Shown: one piece after another, positions 16,151-24,418 of the stretch | How the letters are laid out: the number at the start of each line of letters is the position of its first letter | How positions within the stretch are numbered: position 1 is the first letter of the stretch | DNA from: Jeongeupia chitinilytica | GTDB lineage: Bacteria; Pseudomonadota; Gammaproteobacteria; Burkholderiales; Chitinibacteraceae | Length of the DNA: 60,337 nt | NCBI RefSeq assembly: GCF_014652315.1 | Contig: NZ_BMYO01000012.1 | Span: forward strand, 1-60,337 | Direction of reading: 5' to 3' | Notes under the pieces: model-generated | Seen by the model: only the letters and a program-made list of their open reading frames with translations | Databases searched by the model: none | What the model was told of the DNA's origin: nothing | Program-made: the position numbers and the translations under genes

Positions 16151-16217
16151 TACACTCCGGCCAATCGGCACAAAGCCAGCCGTAGTGCGGCCTCTGTGGA
16201 TTACAGGACCAAAAACG

Positions 16218-17573
16218 ATGATGTTTTCCCAAAAGTCAAGCGTCAATGTCATTACAGTGACCGAACTCAACCGTCAGGTTCGCGACTTACTGGAGGGCTC
16301 ATTTCCGATACGCTGGATCGCCGGCGAGATTTCCAATTTCAAACGCTACGACTCCGGCCACTGCTATTTCAGTCTCAAGGACGCCAGCGCACAGGTCCGC
16401 TGCGTGATGTTTCGCAATCGTGCCGCGTTGCTCGATTTCCAGCCGAAGGAAGGCCTGCAGGTCGAGGTCCGCGCGGTCGTGTCGCTGTACGAAGCGCGCG
16501 GCGACTATCAGCTGACCGTCGAGGCAATGCGCCCGGCCGGCGTCGGCAACCTGTTTGAAGCGTTCGAAGCACTGAAGAAAAAGCTCGCCGCCGAAGGGCT
16601 GTTCGACGCGGCGACCAAGCGCACCCTGCCGGCATTTCCGCGCGCCATCGGCATCGTGACCTCACCCAAGGCCGCCGCGCTGCGCGACGTGCTGTCGACG
16701 CTGAAACGGCGTCATCCCGGCCTGCCGGTCATCATCTACCCAACTGCGGTGCAGGGTGCTACCGCCGCCAACGACATTGCCGCGGCCATCCGCAACGCAG
16801 CCAAACGCAACGAGGTCGATACCCTGATCGTCTGCCGTGGCGGCGGCAGTCTCGAAGACCTGTGGTCTTTCAATGAAGAAGTCGTCGCCCGCGCCATCGC
16901 CGCCAGCCCGATGCCGGTCGTCTCCGGCGTCGGCCACGAAACCGACTTCACCATCGCCGACTTCGTCGCCGACGTCCGCGCACCGACGCCGACCGCCGCG
17001 GCCGAACTCGCAAGCCCGAATCGCGACGAATGGCTGCTGCGGCTGAGCCAGCAGTCGGCGCGGCTGCGCCGGGCGCTCGAACGCGGATTGCACAGCCGGA
17101 TGCAACTGGTCGACCAGCTCGGCCGGCGGCTCCGCCATCCGGGCGAAGCACTGGCACAGCGCCGCGACCGGCTCGCCAGCCTGACGCTGCGTCTCGGCCA
17201 GGCCGGGCAGCGCCAGTTTGCCGATCGCCGTGCCGCACTCGACCGGCTGGCGCTGCGGCTCGCGCATCGGCAACCGCAAACTGCGACGCATGCGCAGCGA
17301 CTGGCCGAACTGCAACGCCGGCTGGCATCGGCCACGACACGGTACAACGACACCGGTCAGCGCCGCCTCGACACGCTGGCGGCACGGCTAGCGGCCTTGA
17401 ATCCGCATGCCGTACTGGCGCGTGGCTACGCACTGGTCGAAACGCCCGACGGCCGCGTCGTCCAGCACGCCCGTGAACTGCAGCGGGGGGATCTGGTCGC
17501 ACTGCGTTTTGCCGACGACAGCGTCGACGCACAAATCACCGGCCGGGCGGCGCAGCAGCAAGACCTGTTTTGA
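16218..17573 (+). CDS. xseA: Exodeoxyribonuclease VII large subunit
   Basis: This 451-residue catalytic subunit of the single-strand-specific exonuclease acts in DNA repair. It has an N-terminal OB fold (RWIAGEISNFKRYDSGHCYFSLKD, about 28-51), the nuclease-core signatures VTSPKAAALRDV, CRGGGSLEDLWSFNEE and SGVGHETDFTIADFVADVRAPTPTAAAE, then a long arginine/alanine-rich coiled coil. The ATG at 16218 (or the next at 16221) follows acagga; earlier starts read through the regulatory region. xseB is not adjacent. A VOC protein gene begins 53 bp downstream. Confidence 0.96.
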   Translation: MMFSQKSSVNVITVTELNRQVRDLLEGSFPIRWIAGEISNFKRYDSGHCYFSLKDASAQVRCVMFRNRAALLDFQPKEGLQVEVRAVVSLYEARGDYQLTVEAMRPAGVGNLFEAFEALKKKLAAEGLFDAATKRTLPAFPRAIGIVTSPKAAALRDVLSTLKRRHPGLPVIIYPTAVQGATAANDIAAAIRNAAKRNEVDTLIVCRGGGSLEDLWSFNEEVVARAIAASPMPVVSGVGHETDFTIADFVADVRAPTPTAAAELASPNRDEWLLRLSQQSARLRRALERGLHSRMQLVDQLGRRLRHPGEALAQRRDRLASLTLRLGQAGQRQFADRRAALDRLALRLAHRQPQTATHAQRLAELQRRLASATTRYNDTGQRRLDTLAARLAALNPHAVLARGYALVETPDGRVVQHARELQRGDLVALRFADDSVDAQITGRAAQQQDLF

Positions 17574-17626
17574 ACCTGATGACAATGGCACAATCGAAGC
17601 CTGACCCAACCTGCAAGGAGACGCCG

Positions 17627-18046
17627 ATGAGCCATCTGCCGCTGCTGTCCCACGTTTCGCTCGGTACCAACGATTTCGACCGTGCAGTCGCGTTCTACGA
17701 CGCGATCATGCCGGCGCTCGGCTGCAAACGCCTCGAGCAGTTCCCTGGCGCCGCAGCCTACGGCCGCGACTATCCGGAGTTCTGGGTCCAGACCCCCATC
17801 GACGGCACTGCAGCCAATGTCGGCAACGGGACACACATCGGATTCACAGCCACCGACAAGGCCGCGGTCCAGGCGTTTTACGACGCAGCGATGGCGGCCG
17901 GCGCCACTGGCGACGGCGCACCCGGTCCGCGCCCGTACTACGGCGAACCGTACTTCGGCTGTTTCGTCCGGGATCCGGACGGTCACAAGATCGAAGCCGC
18001 ATTCTGGGACCTGTCGCTCGAGCCCAAGCAACCGCACCAGTGCTGA
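17627..18046 (+). CDS. VOC/glyoxalase-fold protein
   Basis: This 139-residue protein has the vicinal-oxygen-chelate fold: an opening LLSHVSLGTNDFDRAVAFYDAIMPALG and a closing YYGEPYFGCFVRDPDGHKIEAAFW, each contributing to a metal or ligand site. Homologues are annotated as glyoxalase or bleomycin-resistance-like, but the substrate cannot be read. The ATG at 17627 has aaggaga 7-13 bases upstream; an earlier start overlapping the xseA stop is less likely. It is followed by a strong bidirectional terminator. Confidence 0.88.
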   Translation: MSHLPLLSHVSLGTNDFDRAVAFYDAIMPALGCKRLEQFPGAAAYGRDYPEFWVQTPIDGTAANVGNGTHIGFTATDKAAVQAFYDAAMAAGATGDGAPGPRPYYGEPYFGCFVRDPDGHKIEAAFWDLSLEPKQPHQC

Positions 18047-18078
18047 ACCCGCCAGGGCGCAATGCCACGGCCCAAAGC

Positions 18079-18107
18079 AAAAAGCCCCGCTTGGCGGGGC
18101 TTTTTTT
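18079..18107. terminator. Bidirectional terminator
   Basis: Arms AGCCCCGC (18083-18090) and GCGGGGCT (18094-18101) enclose a 3-nt loop, with A-rich sequence before and seven T after. It serves both the VOC gene and the converging oxygenase gene. Confidence 0.9.
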
Positions 18108-18120
18108 ACGGACAGGGCTC

Positions 18121-18975
18121 TCAACCAAAACGGCGCTGGCGCATCCATTTGGTGGCGATCCACTTCTCGCCGGCGGTGACCGGGGCGCCACCGTGCAGCG
18201 TCAGCGGGTCGACCTCGCTGTGGCTGTTGGTGTACTCGAAATACACCGCACTGCCCTTCTTCGGCGCGACCGACAGGCCGAGCTCCGGGAAGATCGTTTC
18301 TCCGCCGGCGTCGACATCGTTCAGGTACATCACCATGGTCGACACGCGCTGGCCGCCATTGGCCAGATGCGCCTGGCTGCCCGGATCGGCGACCGGAAAA
18401 TAATCGTAGTGCGGCTTGTACTCGCCGGCGGTCTTGTAGTTGAGTATCTGGATGCCCTCGCCGTTTTCGATCGGCCAGTTCATCACCGCAGCGATGCGGG
18501 CATCGAGCTTGGCGATGAAGTCGTTTTCGTTCAGCGTGAAAAAGGTGCCAAAACTGGTGCGGTCGGCAATCACCTCGTGCTTGCCGGTCTGCGGATCGAC
18601 GATGGTCGAGCGCTCGAGTTTGCGTTCGGACTGGCGGATCAGCTCGTCGCACTCTTCTTCCGACAGCAGTCCGTCGAGCACGGCGATCACCGGCTGGCCG
18701 ACGCGGCTGACGATGCGGACGTCGCGGTCGGCAGTGCGGATGACGTTGCCTTCATGATTGAAGCGCGGCGCTTCATAGCGGTAAGCCGCCCCGGCCCCCT
18801 GCGGCACCGGCTGTGCCGCATTGCTCGACAGCTGGAACACCACGGCATTGGCGAACATCGGCTCGAAGTTCTTCTCGACCATGACTTCGACCAGCGACAT
18901 CGGGGTACACCCGCGCTGCAGGTTGTCGGAAATCCAGCCCTGCCAGTCGGGCGAAAGGTGCGTAATCCGGTCCAT
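18121..18975 (-). CDS. Prolyl 4-hydroxylase-like 2-oxoglutarate/Fe(II) oxygenase
   Basis: This 284-residue protein has a C-terminal P4Hc domain with the iron triad H189-x-D191 (HYDYF) and H261 (TLHGG) and the 2-oxoglutarate-binding lysine K271 (TAGEKWIATKW). The preceding FGTFFTLNENDFIAKLDARI and STMVMYLNDVDAGGETIFPE are typical of the prolyl 4-hydroxylase alpha family. No signal peptide is seen, so the substrate is probably cytosolic; it is unknown. The ATG at 18975 has GGAG 7-10 nt upstream. A 17-nt palindrome lies 76 bp upstream. Confidence 0.88.
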   Translation of the reverse strand: MDRITHLSPDWQGWISDNLQRGCTPMSLVEVMVEKNFEPMFANAVVFQLSSNAAQPVPQGAGAAYRYEAPRFNHEGNVIRTADRDVRIVSRVGQPVIAVLDGLLSEEECDELIRQSERKLERSTIVDPQTGKHEVIADRTSFGTFFTLNENDFIAKLDARIAAVMNWPIENGEGIQILNYKTAGEYKPHYDYFPVADPGSQAHLANGGQRVSTMVMYLNDVDAGGETIFPELGLSVAPKKGSAVYFEYTNSHSEVDPLTLHGGAPVTAGEKWIATKWMRQRRFG

Positions 18976-19050
18976 GCTCTCCATCCTCGGTTCTTGTACG
19001 TGTTTTCCGGCCATTCTCGACGGCCCGATTGTGCTTGTCACCTGTCCGAC

Positions 19051-19067
19051 ATATTGCAATGCAATAT
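19051..19067. promoter_or_regulatory. Near-perfect palindrome between the oxygenase gene and purB
   Basis: ATATTGCAATGCAATAT has 8-bp arms around one central base. It lies 76 bp upstream of the oxygenase start and 169 bp upstream of purB, so it most likely concerns the oxygenase promoter. No regulator is recognised. Confidence 0.4.
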
Positions 19068-19126
19068 CCGCGACACCCTTGATCACGACGGCAATTTTCC
19101 GCATCGCAACATGGGCCGATGAACGG

Positions 19127-19143
19127 CCGGACGGCCGGTCCGG
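19127..19143. repeat. GC-rich inverted repeat upstream of purB
   Basis: Arms CCGGAC (19127-19132) and GTCCGG (19138-19143) lie within a run of repeated CGGCCGG units. It lies upstream of the purB -10 element, so it is unlikely to be part of the purB leader. Its role is unknown. Confidence 0.3.
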
Positions 19144-19192
19144 ACGGTCATTTCCACCCCGCCAGCACGCCACGAAGCGGTCACCCGGTCTG

Positions 19193-19201
19193 TGATAGAA
19201 T
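19193..19201 (+). promoter_or_regulatory. Extended -10 element of purB
   Basis: TGA followed by TAGAAT (19196-19201) forms an extended -10 (TGn-TAtAAT-like). No good -35 is visible at 17 bp, which an extended -10 can tolerate. The predicted start near 19208 gives a leader of about 28 nt. Confidence 0.45.
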
Positions 19202-19235
19202 TTCCCGTTCGATTCAACCGCTTGTGTGCTCCGCC

Positions 19236-20606
19236 ATGGAATTGTCCGCACTGACCGCCCTTTCCCCGCTCGACGGCCGTTACGAAAAGCAGCTCGCCGA
19301 CCTGCGTCCGCACTTCTCCGAGTACGCGCTCGTCAAGAGCCGCGTCACCGTCGAAATCGCCTGGCTCAAGGCGCTGGCCGCCGAACCGGCGATCGGCGAA
19401 ATCAAGCCGTTCTCGGCCGCGACGATCGCCGAGCTCGACTCGCTCGTCAGCCGCTTCAGCCCGGAGCACGCGCTCGAGGTGAAGACGATCGAACGCACGA
19501 CCAACCATGACGTCAAGGCGGTCGAGTACTGGATGAAGGAACGCCTGTCGGGCAACGCCGAAGTGTCGGCCGCCAGCGAGTTCATCCATTTCGCCTGCAC
19601 CTCGGAAGACATCAACAACCTCAGCCACGCGCTGATGCTCAAGGCCGCGCGCGAAACCGTGCTGCTGCCGCGCATCGAAGAGATCGTCACCAAGTTCAAG
19701 GAACTGGCACATGCGCTGGCCGATGCGCCGATGATGAGCCGCACCCACGGTCAGCCGGCCACGCCGACGACGATGGGCAAGGAAATGGCCAACATCGCCT
19801 ACCGACTCGAACGTCAGCTGGCACGGCTGGAAAAGATCGAAATCCTCGGCAAGATCAACGGCGCGGTCGGCAACTACAACGCCCACCTGTCGGCATACCC
19901 GGGTTTCGACTGGGAAGGCTTCTGCCGCCGCTTCGTCGAAAGCCTCGGCATCACCTTCAACCCGTACACGATCCAGATCGAGCCGCACGACTACATGAGC
20001 GAGCTCTACGACACCTTCGCGCGCGTCAACACAATCCTGATCGATGCCAACCGCGACATCTGGGGCTACATCTCGCTGGGCTTCTTCAAGCAGAAGGTCA
20101 ACAAGAACGAAGTCGGCAGCTCGACAATGCCGCACAAGGTCAACCCGATCGACTTCGAGAATTCCGAAGGCAACCTCGGCCTCGCCAACGCGCTGCTGAC
20201 GCATCTGAGCCAGAAGCTGCCGGTGTCGCGCTGGCAGCGTGACCTGACCGACTCGACCGTGCTGCGCAACATGGGGGTCGGCCTCGGCTATGCGCTGCTC
20301 GGCTACGTTTCGGCGCTCAAGGGCCTGAACAAGCTGGAAGTGAACCGTCAGGCCATGCTCGACGACCTCGACGCCAACTGGGAAGTGCTGGCCGAGCCGA
20401 TCCAGACCGTGATGCGCCGCTACGCCGTACCGAATCCGTACGAGCAGCTGAAGGCGCTGACCCGCGGCCAGCGCGGCATGACGCGCGAAACGCTGGCGGT
20501 GTTCATCGACGGTCTGGCGATTCCGGACGACGAGAAGGCCCGCCTGAAGGCCATGACCCCGGCGAGCTATCTTGGCCGCGCCGAGGAACTTGCGCGCCGC
20601 ATCTGA
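19236..20606 (+). CDS. purB: Adenylosuccinate lyase
   Basis: This 456-residue cytosolic enzyme catalyses two steps of purine synthesis (SAICAR to AICAR, adenylosuccinate to AMP), each releasing fumarate. The start MELSALTALSPLDGRYEKQ and the superfamily signature SSTMPHKVNPIDFEN are diagnostic, and the length equals the E. coli enzyme. The ATG at 19236 is chosen on this match although no clear Shine-Dalgarno precedes it; an earlier start adds a low-complexity tail. A GC hairpin lies after the stop. Confidence 0.97.
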   Translation: MELSALTALSPLDGRYEKQLADLRPHFSEYALVKSRVTVEIAWLKALAAEPAIGEIKPFSAATIAELDSLVSRFSPEHALEVKTIERTTNHDVKAVEYWMKERLSGNAEVSAASEFIHFACTSEDINNLSHALMLKAARETVLLPRIEEIVTKFKELAHALADAPMMSRTHGQPATPTTMGKEMANIAYRLERQLARLEKIEILGKINGAVGNYNAHLSAYPGFDWEGFCRRFVESLGITFNPYTIQIEPHDYMSELYDTFARVNTILIDANRDIWGYISLGFFKQKVNKNEVGSSTMPHKVNPIDFENSEGNLGLANALLTHLSQKLPVSRWQRDLTDSTVLRNMGVGLGYALLGYVSALKGLNKLEVNRQAMLDDLDANWEVLAEPIQTVMRRYAVPNPYEQLKALTRGQRGMTRETLAVFIDGLAIPDDEKARLKAMTPASYLGRAEELARRI

Positions 20607-20625
20607 TTCACATAGACCTTTGAAG

Positions 20626-20646
20626 CGGCCCGGCCCTGCCGGGCCG
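20626..20646 (+). terminator. GC hairpin between purB and the YdgA-like gene
   Basis: Perfect 9-bp arms CGGCCCGGC (20626-20634) and GCCGGGCCG (20638-20646) enclose a 3-nt loop, 20 nt past the purB stop and 16 nt before the next start codon. There is no T-run, so termination would be weak; an attenuating role is possible. Confidence 0.45.
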
Positions 20647-20662
20647 AACCGGGAGTGGGACG

Positions 20663-22123
20663 TTGAAACGCAAAGTATTGATCGCCAGCATCGGCACCGT
20701 TGCCGCGCTTGCAGTGGCCTACGTCGGTGGAACCTGGTACGCCGGGCGCGCCGCGCAGGACACCATGCAGAAACAGCACGAGTGGCTGGCGAGCCTGCCG
20801 TACTTCATCGTCAAGGACCGCAGCTATCACCGTGGCTGGTTCAGTTCGACCGAAACGGCAACGCTGCAGGTCAACCCGGACTACTACCGCTTCTTCCTCG
20901 AACGCGAAGGCGAGCCGCTGCCGGTGTTCGAGCTCCGGTATACCCAGAACGTCACCCACGGCCCGCTGCCACTGCTCGGCCATTTCAACCTGCACCCGTA
21001 CAAGGCGGTGGTCGAGACCGAATTCAAGTTCTCGCCCGAGACGCAGAAGTTCCTGTCGCGCTTCTTCGGCGAACAGAAGCCGATCCAGATCGAGAACCGC
21101 ATCGGTTTCACCGACGACGGCGTCATGAGCATCAAGGTGCCGAGCTTCGACTATGAAGAAGCCATCTCCGGCATCAAGGCCAAGTGGCTGGGCCTCGACG
21201 CAACGCTCGACTACGGTGGCGACTTCAACAGCGTCAAGCTGACCGCACTGGCACCGGGACTGACCGGCGAAGCCAAGGACAAGGGCAGCTTCGCCTTCCA
21301 GAACCTCAGCGCCACGCTCGACCACAAGCGTGGCCGCAGCGGCATCATGATCGGTACCTCGGGCATCAAGCTCGAGCAGCTGAACCTGAATCTGCTCGAA
21401 GGCCAGCCGCTGAAGCTGCAGCTGGACCAACTGGCCTACAACGGCCAGATCAGCGAAAAGGGCGAATACATCGACGGTCTGGCGCGCTTCACGCTCGACA
21501 AGCTGCAGCTCGACGGCAAGCCCTACGGCCCGGCCGAAATGGTCGCAACCGCCAGCCACCTGCACGGCCCGACGCTGGCCAAGCTCTCGGACGGCCTGAC
21601 CAAGCTGCAGAAGCAGAAGCTGACCCGCGACCAGTTCACCGAGGCCGTGGTCAAGCTGGCGAAAACCGAAGGCATGCCGCTGCTGACCAACGACCCGAAG
21701 CTGGCCATCCAGTCGTTCAACGTCAAGCTGCCGGACGGTGCGATCCGTTTCTCGGCCGAAGTCGGCCTCAAGGGTTTTGTCGCCGCCGACCTCGACAAGC
21801 CGGTCGACCTCGTCAGGAAGCTCGATGCCCGCGCCGACTTCAACGTCCCGCGCAAGGTGATCGAGACCGTGGCCAGCTGGCAGGCGCGCAACATGTTCGG
21901 CGGCAGCGACTCGGGCATCTCGAACGACGATCTCGACTACCTGGTCGGCCAGTTCGTCGAAGGCCAGATCAACCGACTGGCAGAGCAGAAACTGATCCGG
22001 GTCGACGGCGACCTGCTGTCGGCCGATGCCAAGCTCAGCGAAGGCGCGTTCACGCTCAACGGCAACAAGGTCCCGCTGCCTTGGGATCAGGCTTCCGGCG
22101 AGGCCGAGGTGCCGAAGCAGTAG
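20663..22123 (+). CDS. YdgA-like DUF945 family protein
   Basis: This 486-residue protein has an N-terminal uncleaved signal or anchor (KRKVLIASIGTVAALAVAYVGGTWYAG, about 2-28) and a large, probably periplasmic domain with the DUF945 motif VKDRSYHRGWFSSTETATL. E. coli YdgA is an inner-membrane protein of unclear role. The start is a TTG, supported by gggagtggg 4-12 bases upstream and an anchor beginning at once. It lies 56 bp after purB with a strong hairpin between, and a terminator follows. Confidence 0.85.
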   Translation: MKRKVLIASIGTVAALAVAYVGGTWYAGRAAQDTMQKQHEWLASLPYFIVKDRSYHRGWFSSTETATLQVNPDYYRFFLEREGEPLPVFELRYTQNVTHGPLPLLGHFNLHPYKAVVETEFKFSPETQKFLSRFFGEQKPIQIENRIGFTDDGVMSIKVPSFDYEEAISGIKAKWLGLDATLDYGGDFNSVKLTALAPGLTGEAKDKGSFAFQNLSATLDHKRGRSGIMIGTSGIKLEQLNLNLLEGQPLKLQLDQLAYNGQISEKGEYIDGLARFTLDKLQLDGKPYGPAEMVATASHLHGPTLAKLSDGLTKLQKQKLTRDQFTEAVVKLAKTEGMPLLTNDPKLAIQSFNVKLPDGAIRFSAEVGLKGFVAADLDKPVDLVRKLDARADFNVPRKVIETVASWQARNMFGGSDSGISNDDLDYLVGQFVEGQINRLAEQKLIRVDGDLLSADAKLSEGAFTLNGNKVPLPWDQASGEAEVPKQ

Positions 22124-22146
22124 TTTCGTCGCAGTCCTGCAACACC

Positions 22147-22174
22147 GACAAGGCCGCCTCCGGGCGGCTTTGTC
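22147..22174 (+). terminator. Terminator after the YdgA-like gene
   Basis: Arms GACAAGGCCGCC and GGCGGCTTTGTC (22147-22158, 22163-22174) pair along 12 positions with one G-T, around a TCCG loop. The pairing arm contains the short T-run. Confidence 0.6.
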
Positions 22175-22286
22175 GCATTCCGCCACGACGCAACCGGCAC
22201 AAACGCACGCCTAGGGTCAGCCCCCTAGTTGACGCTGGCATGCGGGCTGGCAACCATCTGGGCCACCCTGACAACCGGACTTCCCC

Positions 22287-23228
22287 ATGCGTATCGGTGT
22301 CGTTACCGACTCCTGCTGCGACCTGCCGCGCGACTTCATCGACGCCCACGGCATCGAGATCATGCCGATCGCGATCCAGGGCGACGGCACCAGCTTCATC
22401 GATCACCGCGATCCGGCGGCCACCCGGGCGTTCTACCGCGACGCGCTGCAACTGGCGGCCGACTTCACCTCGGCGCCACTGACGATCGAACAGATCCGCG
22501 CGCTCTTCCTCGACCGGCTGGTCGTCGATTTCGACTACGTGTTCTGCATCACGGTGATGAATGCCCGCAGCCGGATTTTCGACAATGCCAGCCAGGCCGC
22601 CCGTGGCGTGCTCACCGACTACCGGCCGATCCGCGAAGCAGCGGGGCATGCCAAGCCGTTTTCGCTGCGCGTGTTCGACAGCCAGAACCTGTTTCCCGGG
22701 CAGGGGCTGATCGTCGCCGAAGTCGCCCGCCTTGCCGCCGAAGGGGCAACGACCAGCAGGATCATCGCCCACATCGAACGGCTGACGCAGACGACGCAGG
22801 CCTTCCTCATCCCGGCCGACCTGACCCAGTTGCGCCATCAGGCACGGCGCAAGGGCGACAAGAGCGTCGGCCTTGCCGCCTACCTGCTCGGCAGCGCGCT
22901 GGACATCAAGCCGGTGATCCGCGGCTATCAGGGCGACACCCATCCGGTCGCCAAGGTCCGCGGCTTCGATACCGGTGTCGACAAACTGTTTGCAACCGCC
23001 ATCGCCCACATCGAAGCCGGGCTCGATGCCCCGCTCGTCTGCGTCAGCTACGGCGGCGACACCCGCGTGGTGAACACCATGAACGCCTACCAGATCATGT
23101 GCAAGGTCGCGGCCCGCCACGGCGTGAAGGTGCATCTGGCCGAAATGAGCACCACCGCCGGTGTCAACATCGGCGCGGGTGGTCTGGCGATCGCCTTCGC
23201 GTCGCCACGCGAAGCGACGATCGACTAG
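22287..23228 (+). CDS. DegV-family fatty-acid-binding protein
   Basis: This 313-residue protein opens MRIGVVTDSCCDLPRDFIDAHGIEIMPIAI, the DegV signature with the conserved threonine, aspartate and serine of the lipid-head pocket. DegV/FakB proteins bind a fatty acid, and in Firmicutes present it to the kinase FakA; no FakA-like gene is nearby and its partner here is unknown. It is a single-gene unit between two terminators. The ATG at 22287 is chosen on motif; only weak purine-rich sequence precedes it. Confidence 0.87.
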   Translation: MRIGVVTDSCCDLPRDFIDAHGIEIMPIAIQGDGTSFIDHRDPAATRAFYRDALQLAADFTSAPLTIEQIRALFLDRLVVDFDYVFCITVMNARSRIFDNASQAARGVLTDYRPIREAAGHAKPFSLRVFDSQNLFPGQGLIVAEVARLAAEGATTSRIIAHIERLTQTTQAFLIPADLTQLRHQARRKGDKSVGLAAYLLGSALDIKPVIRGYQGDTHPVAKVRGFDTGVDKLFATAIAHIEAGLDAPLVCVSYGGDTRVVNTMNAYQIMCKVAARHGVKVHLAEMSTTAGVNIGAGGLAIAFASPREATID

Positions 23229-23300
23229 CCGTCGCTGCGTGGTTCGGTACTCGACCGCACGCCAGGCGCTGCTCCTCGTTCCGGCCAGTCACCCGAGCGC

Positions 23301-23331
23301 AAAAAAAACGGACGCAGACGCGTCCGTTTTT
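23301..23331. terminator. Bidirectional terminator between degV-like gene and mnmA
   Basis: Arms CGGACGC (23309-23315) and GCGTCCG (23320-23326) enclose a 4-nt loop, flanked by eight A and five T, so it works for both converging genes. Confidence 0.9.
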
Positions 23332-23347
23332 CATCGCCGGAATCCGC

Positions 23348-24418
23348 TTACTGGATGATTCCGCCACCGAGGCAGACATCGCCCTGATACAGCACCATCG
23401 ACTGCCCCGGCGTCATCGCCCACTGCGGTTCGTCGAACACCAGTTCGACCCCGCCATCGACGTGCCGCAAGGTGCATGCGGCATCCTGCTGCCGGTAGCG
23501 CGTTTTGGCGGTATAGCGCCCTTCCGCCGGCAGATCGCCGGAGATCCACGAGCAGTCCAGCGCCAGCAGCGTCGATTTCAGCAACAGCGGATGATCATGC
23601 CCCTGAACGACGATCAGTTCGTTGCGCGGGATGTCCTTGCCACCGACGAACCACGGCTCGCCGCTGCCCGCCTTGTCGCCGCCGATGCCGAGTCCCGAGC
23701 GCTGGCCCAGCGTGTAGTACATCAGCCCCATGTGCTCGCCCATCACCTTGCCGTCGGGCGTCACCATTTTCCCCGGCACCTTGGGCAGGTAGCGGTTGAG
23801 GAAGTCGCGGAACGGCCGCTCGCCGATGAAGCAGATGCCGGTGCTGTCCTTCTTCTTCGCGTTCGGCAGGCCGATTTCCTCGGCGATGCGTCGCACTTCG
23901 CTCTTCTGCAGACCACCGAGCGGAAACACCGCCTGGCTGACCTGCGCCTGGCTCAGCCGGTACAGGAAGTAGGTCTGGTCCTTGCTCTGGTCGGCGGCGC
24001 GGATCAGCTCGGTCCTGCCGTCGGCGCGGACACGGTTGCCGCAGTAATGGCCGGTGGCCATCTTGGCGCCGCCCAGCTCGATCGCGTAATCGAGGAAGCA
24101 CTTGAACTTGATTTCGCTGTTGCAGAGGATGTCCGGATTCGGCGTACGTCCGGCCGAGTACTCGGCGAGAAAGTACGAGAACACCCGGTCCTTGTATTCC
24201 TTGGCGAAGTTCACCAGTTCGATATCGATGCCCAGCAGGTCCGCGACCGCGATCGCGTCCATGCTGTCTTCCTTGATCGAGCAGTACTCGTCGCTGTTGT
24301 CGTCTTCCCAGTTCTGCATGAAGACGCCGTGCACGTCGAAGCCCTGCTGCTTCAGCAGGTGCGCGGTCACGCTCGAATCGACTCCTCCCGAGAGGCCGAC
24401 GACGATCTTGTCGCTCAT
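23348..24418 (-). CDS. mnmA: tRNA-specific 2-thiouridylase
   Basis: This 356-residue enzyme adds sulfur to U34 of Lys, Glu and Gln tRNAs. It has the PP-loop GLSGGVDSS (8-16) and the two catalytic cysteines C99 (ILCNSEIKF) and C196 (TGICFIGE). Its ATG overlaps the stop of the upstream Nudix gene (ATGA), so the two are translationally coupled. It ends at a bidirectional terminator. Sulfur relay partners are not nearby. Confidence 0.97.
   Translation of the reverse strand: MSDKIVVGLSGGVDSSVTAHLLKQQGFDVHGVFMQNWEDDNSDEYCSIKEDSMDAIAVADLLGIDIELVNFAKEYKDRVFSYFLAEYSAGRTPNPDILCNSEIKFKCFLDYAIELGGAKMATGHYCGNRVRADGRTELIRAADQSKDQTYFLYRLSQAQVSQAVFPLGGLQKSEVRRIAEEIGLPNAKKKDSTGICFIGERPFRDFLNRYLPKVPGKMVTPDGKVMGEHMGLMYYTLGQRSGLGIGGDKAGSGEPWFVGGKDIPRNELIVVQGHDHPLLLKSTLLALDCSWISGDLPAEGRYTAKTRYRQQDAACTLRHVDGGVELVFDEPQWAMTPGQSMVLYQGDVCLGGGIIQ

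Larger units (their letters stand above)
15782..16217. other. 436-bp divergent intergenic region between exbB and xseA
   Basis: No gene is supported. It holds one perfect DnaA box (16016-16024), a one-mismatch neighbour (16028-16036), another near-box (16194-16202) and an inverted repeat (16131-16150). The half next to xseA is richer in A+T than its surroundings. Short direct repeats of CAATGCGT occur near 15857 and 15917. I could not fix confident promoters for either gene. Confidence 0.6.

Noticed and set aside
15782..16217. Chromosome origin (oriC)
   Set aside because: There are DnaA boxes, but only one perfect copy, no AT-rich unwinding repeats, and no dnaA, dnaN, rpmH or parAB genes nearby.
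20567..22186. 539-codon antisense frame over the YdgA-like gene
   Set aside because: Mirror of a plausible membrane-anchored protein with a good ribosome site; composition is that of a shadow frame.
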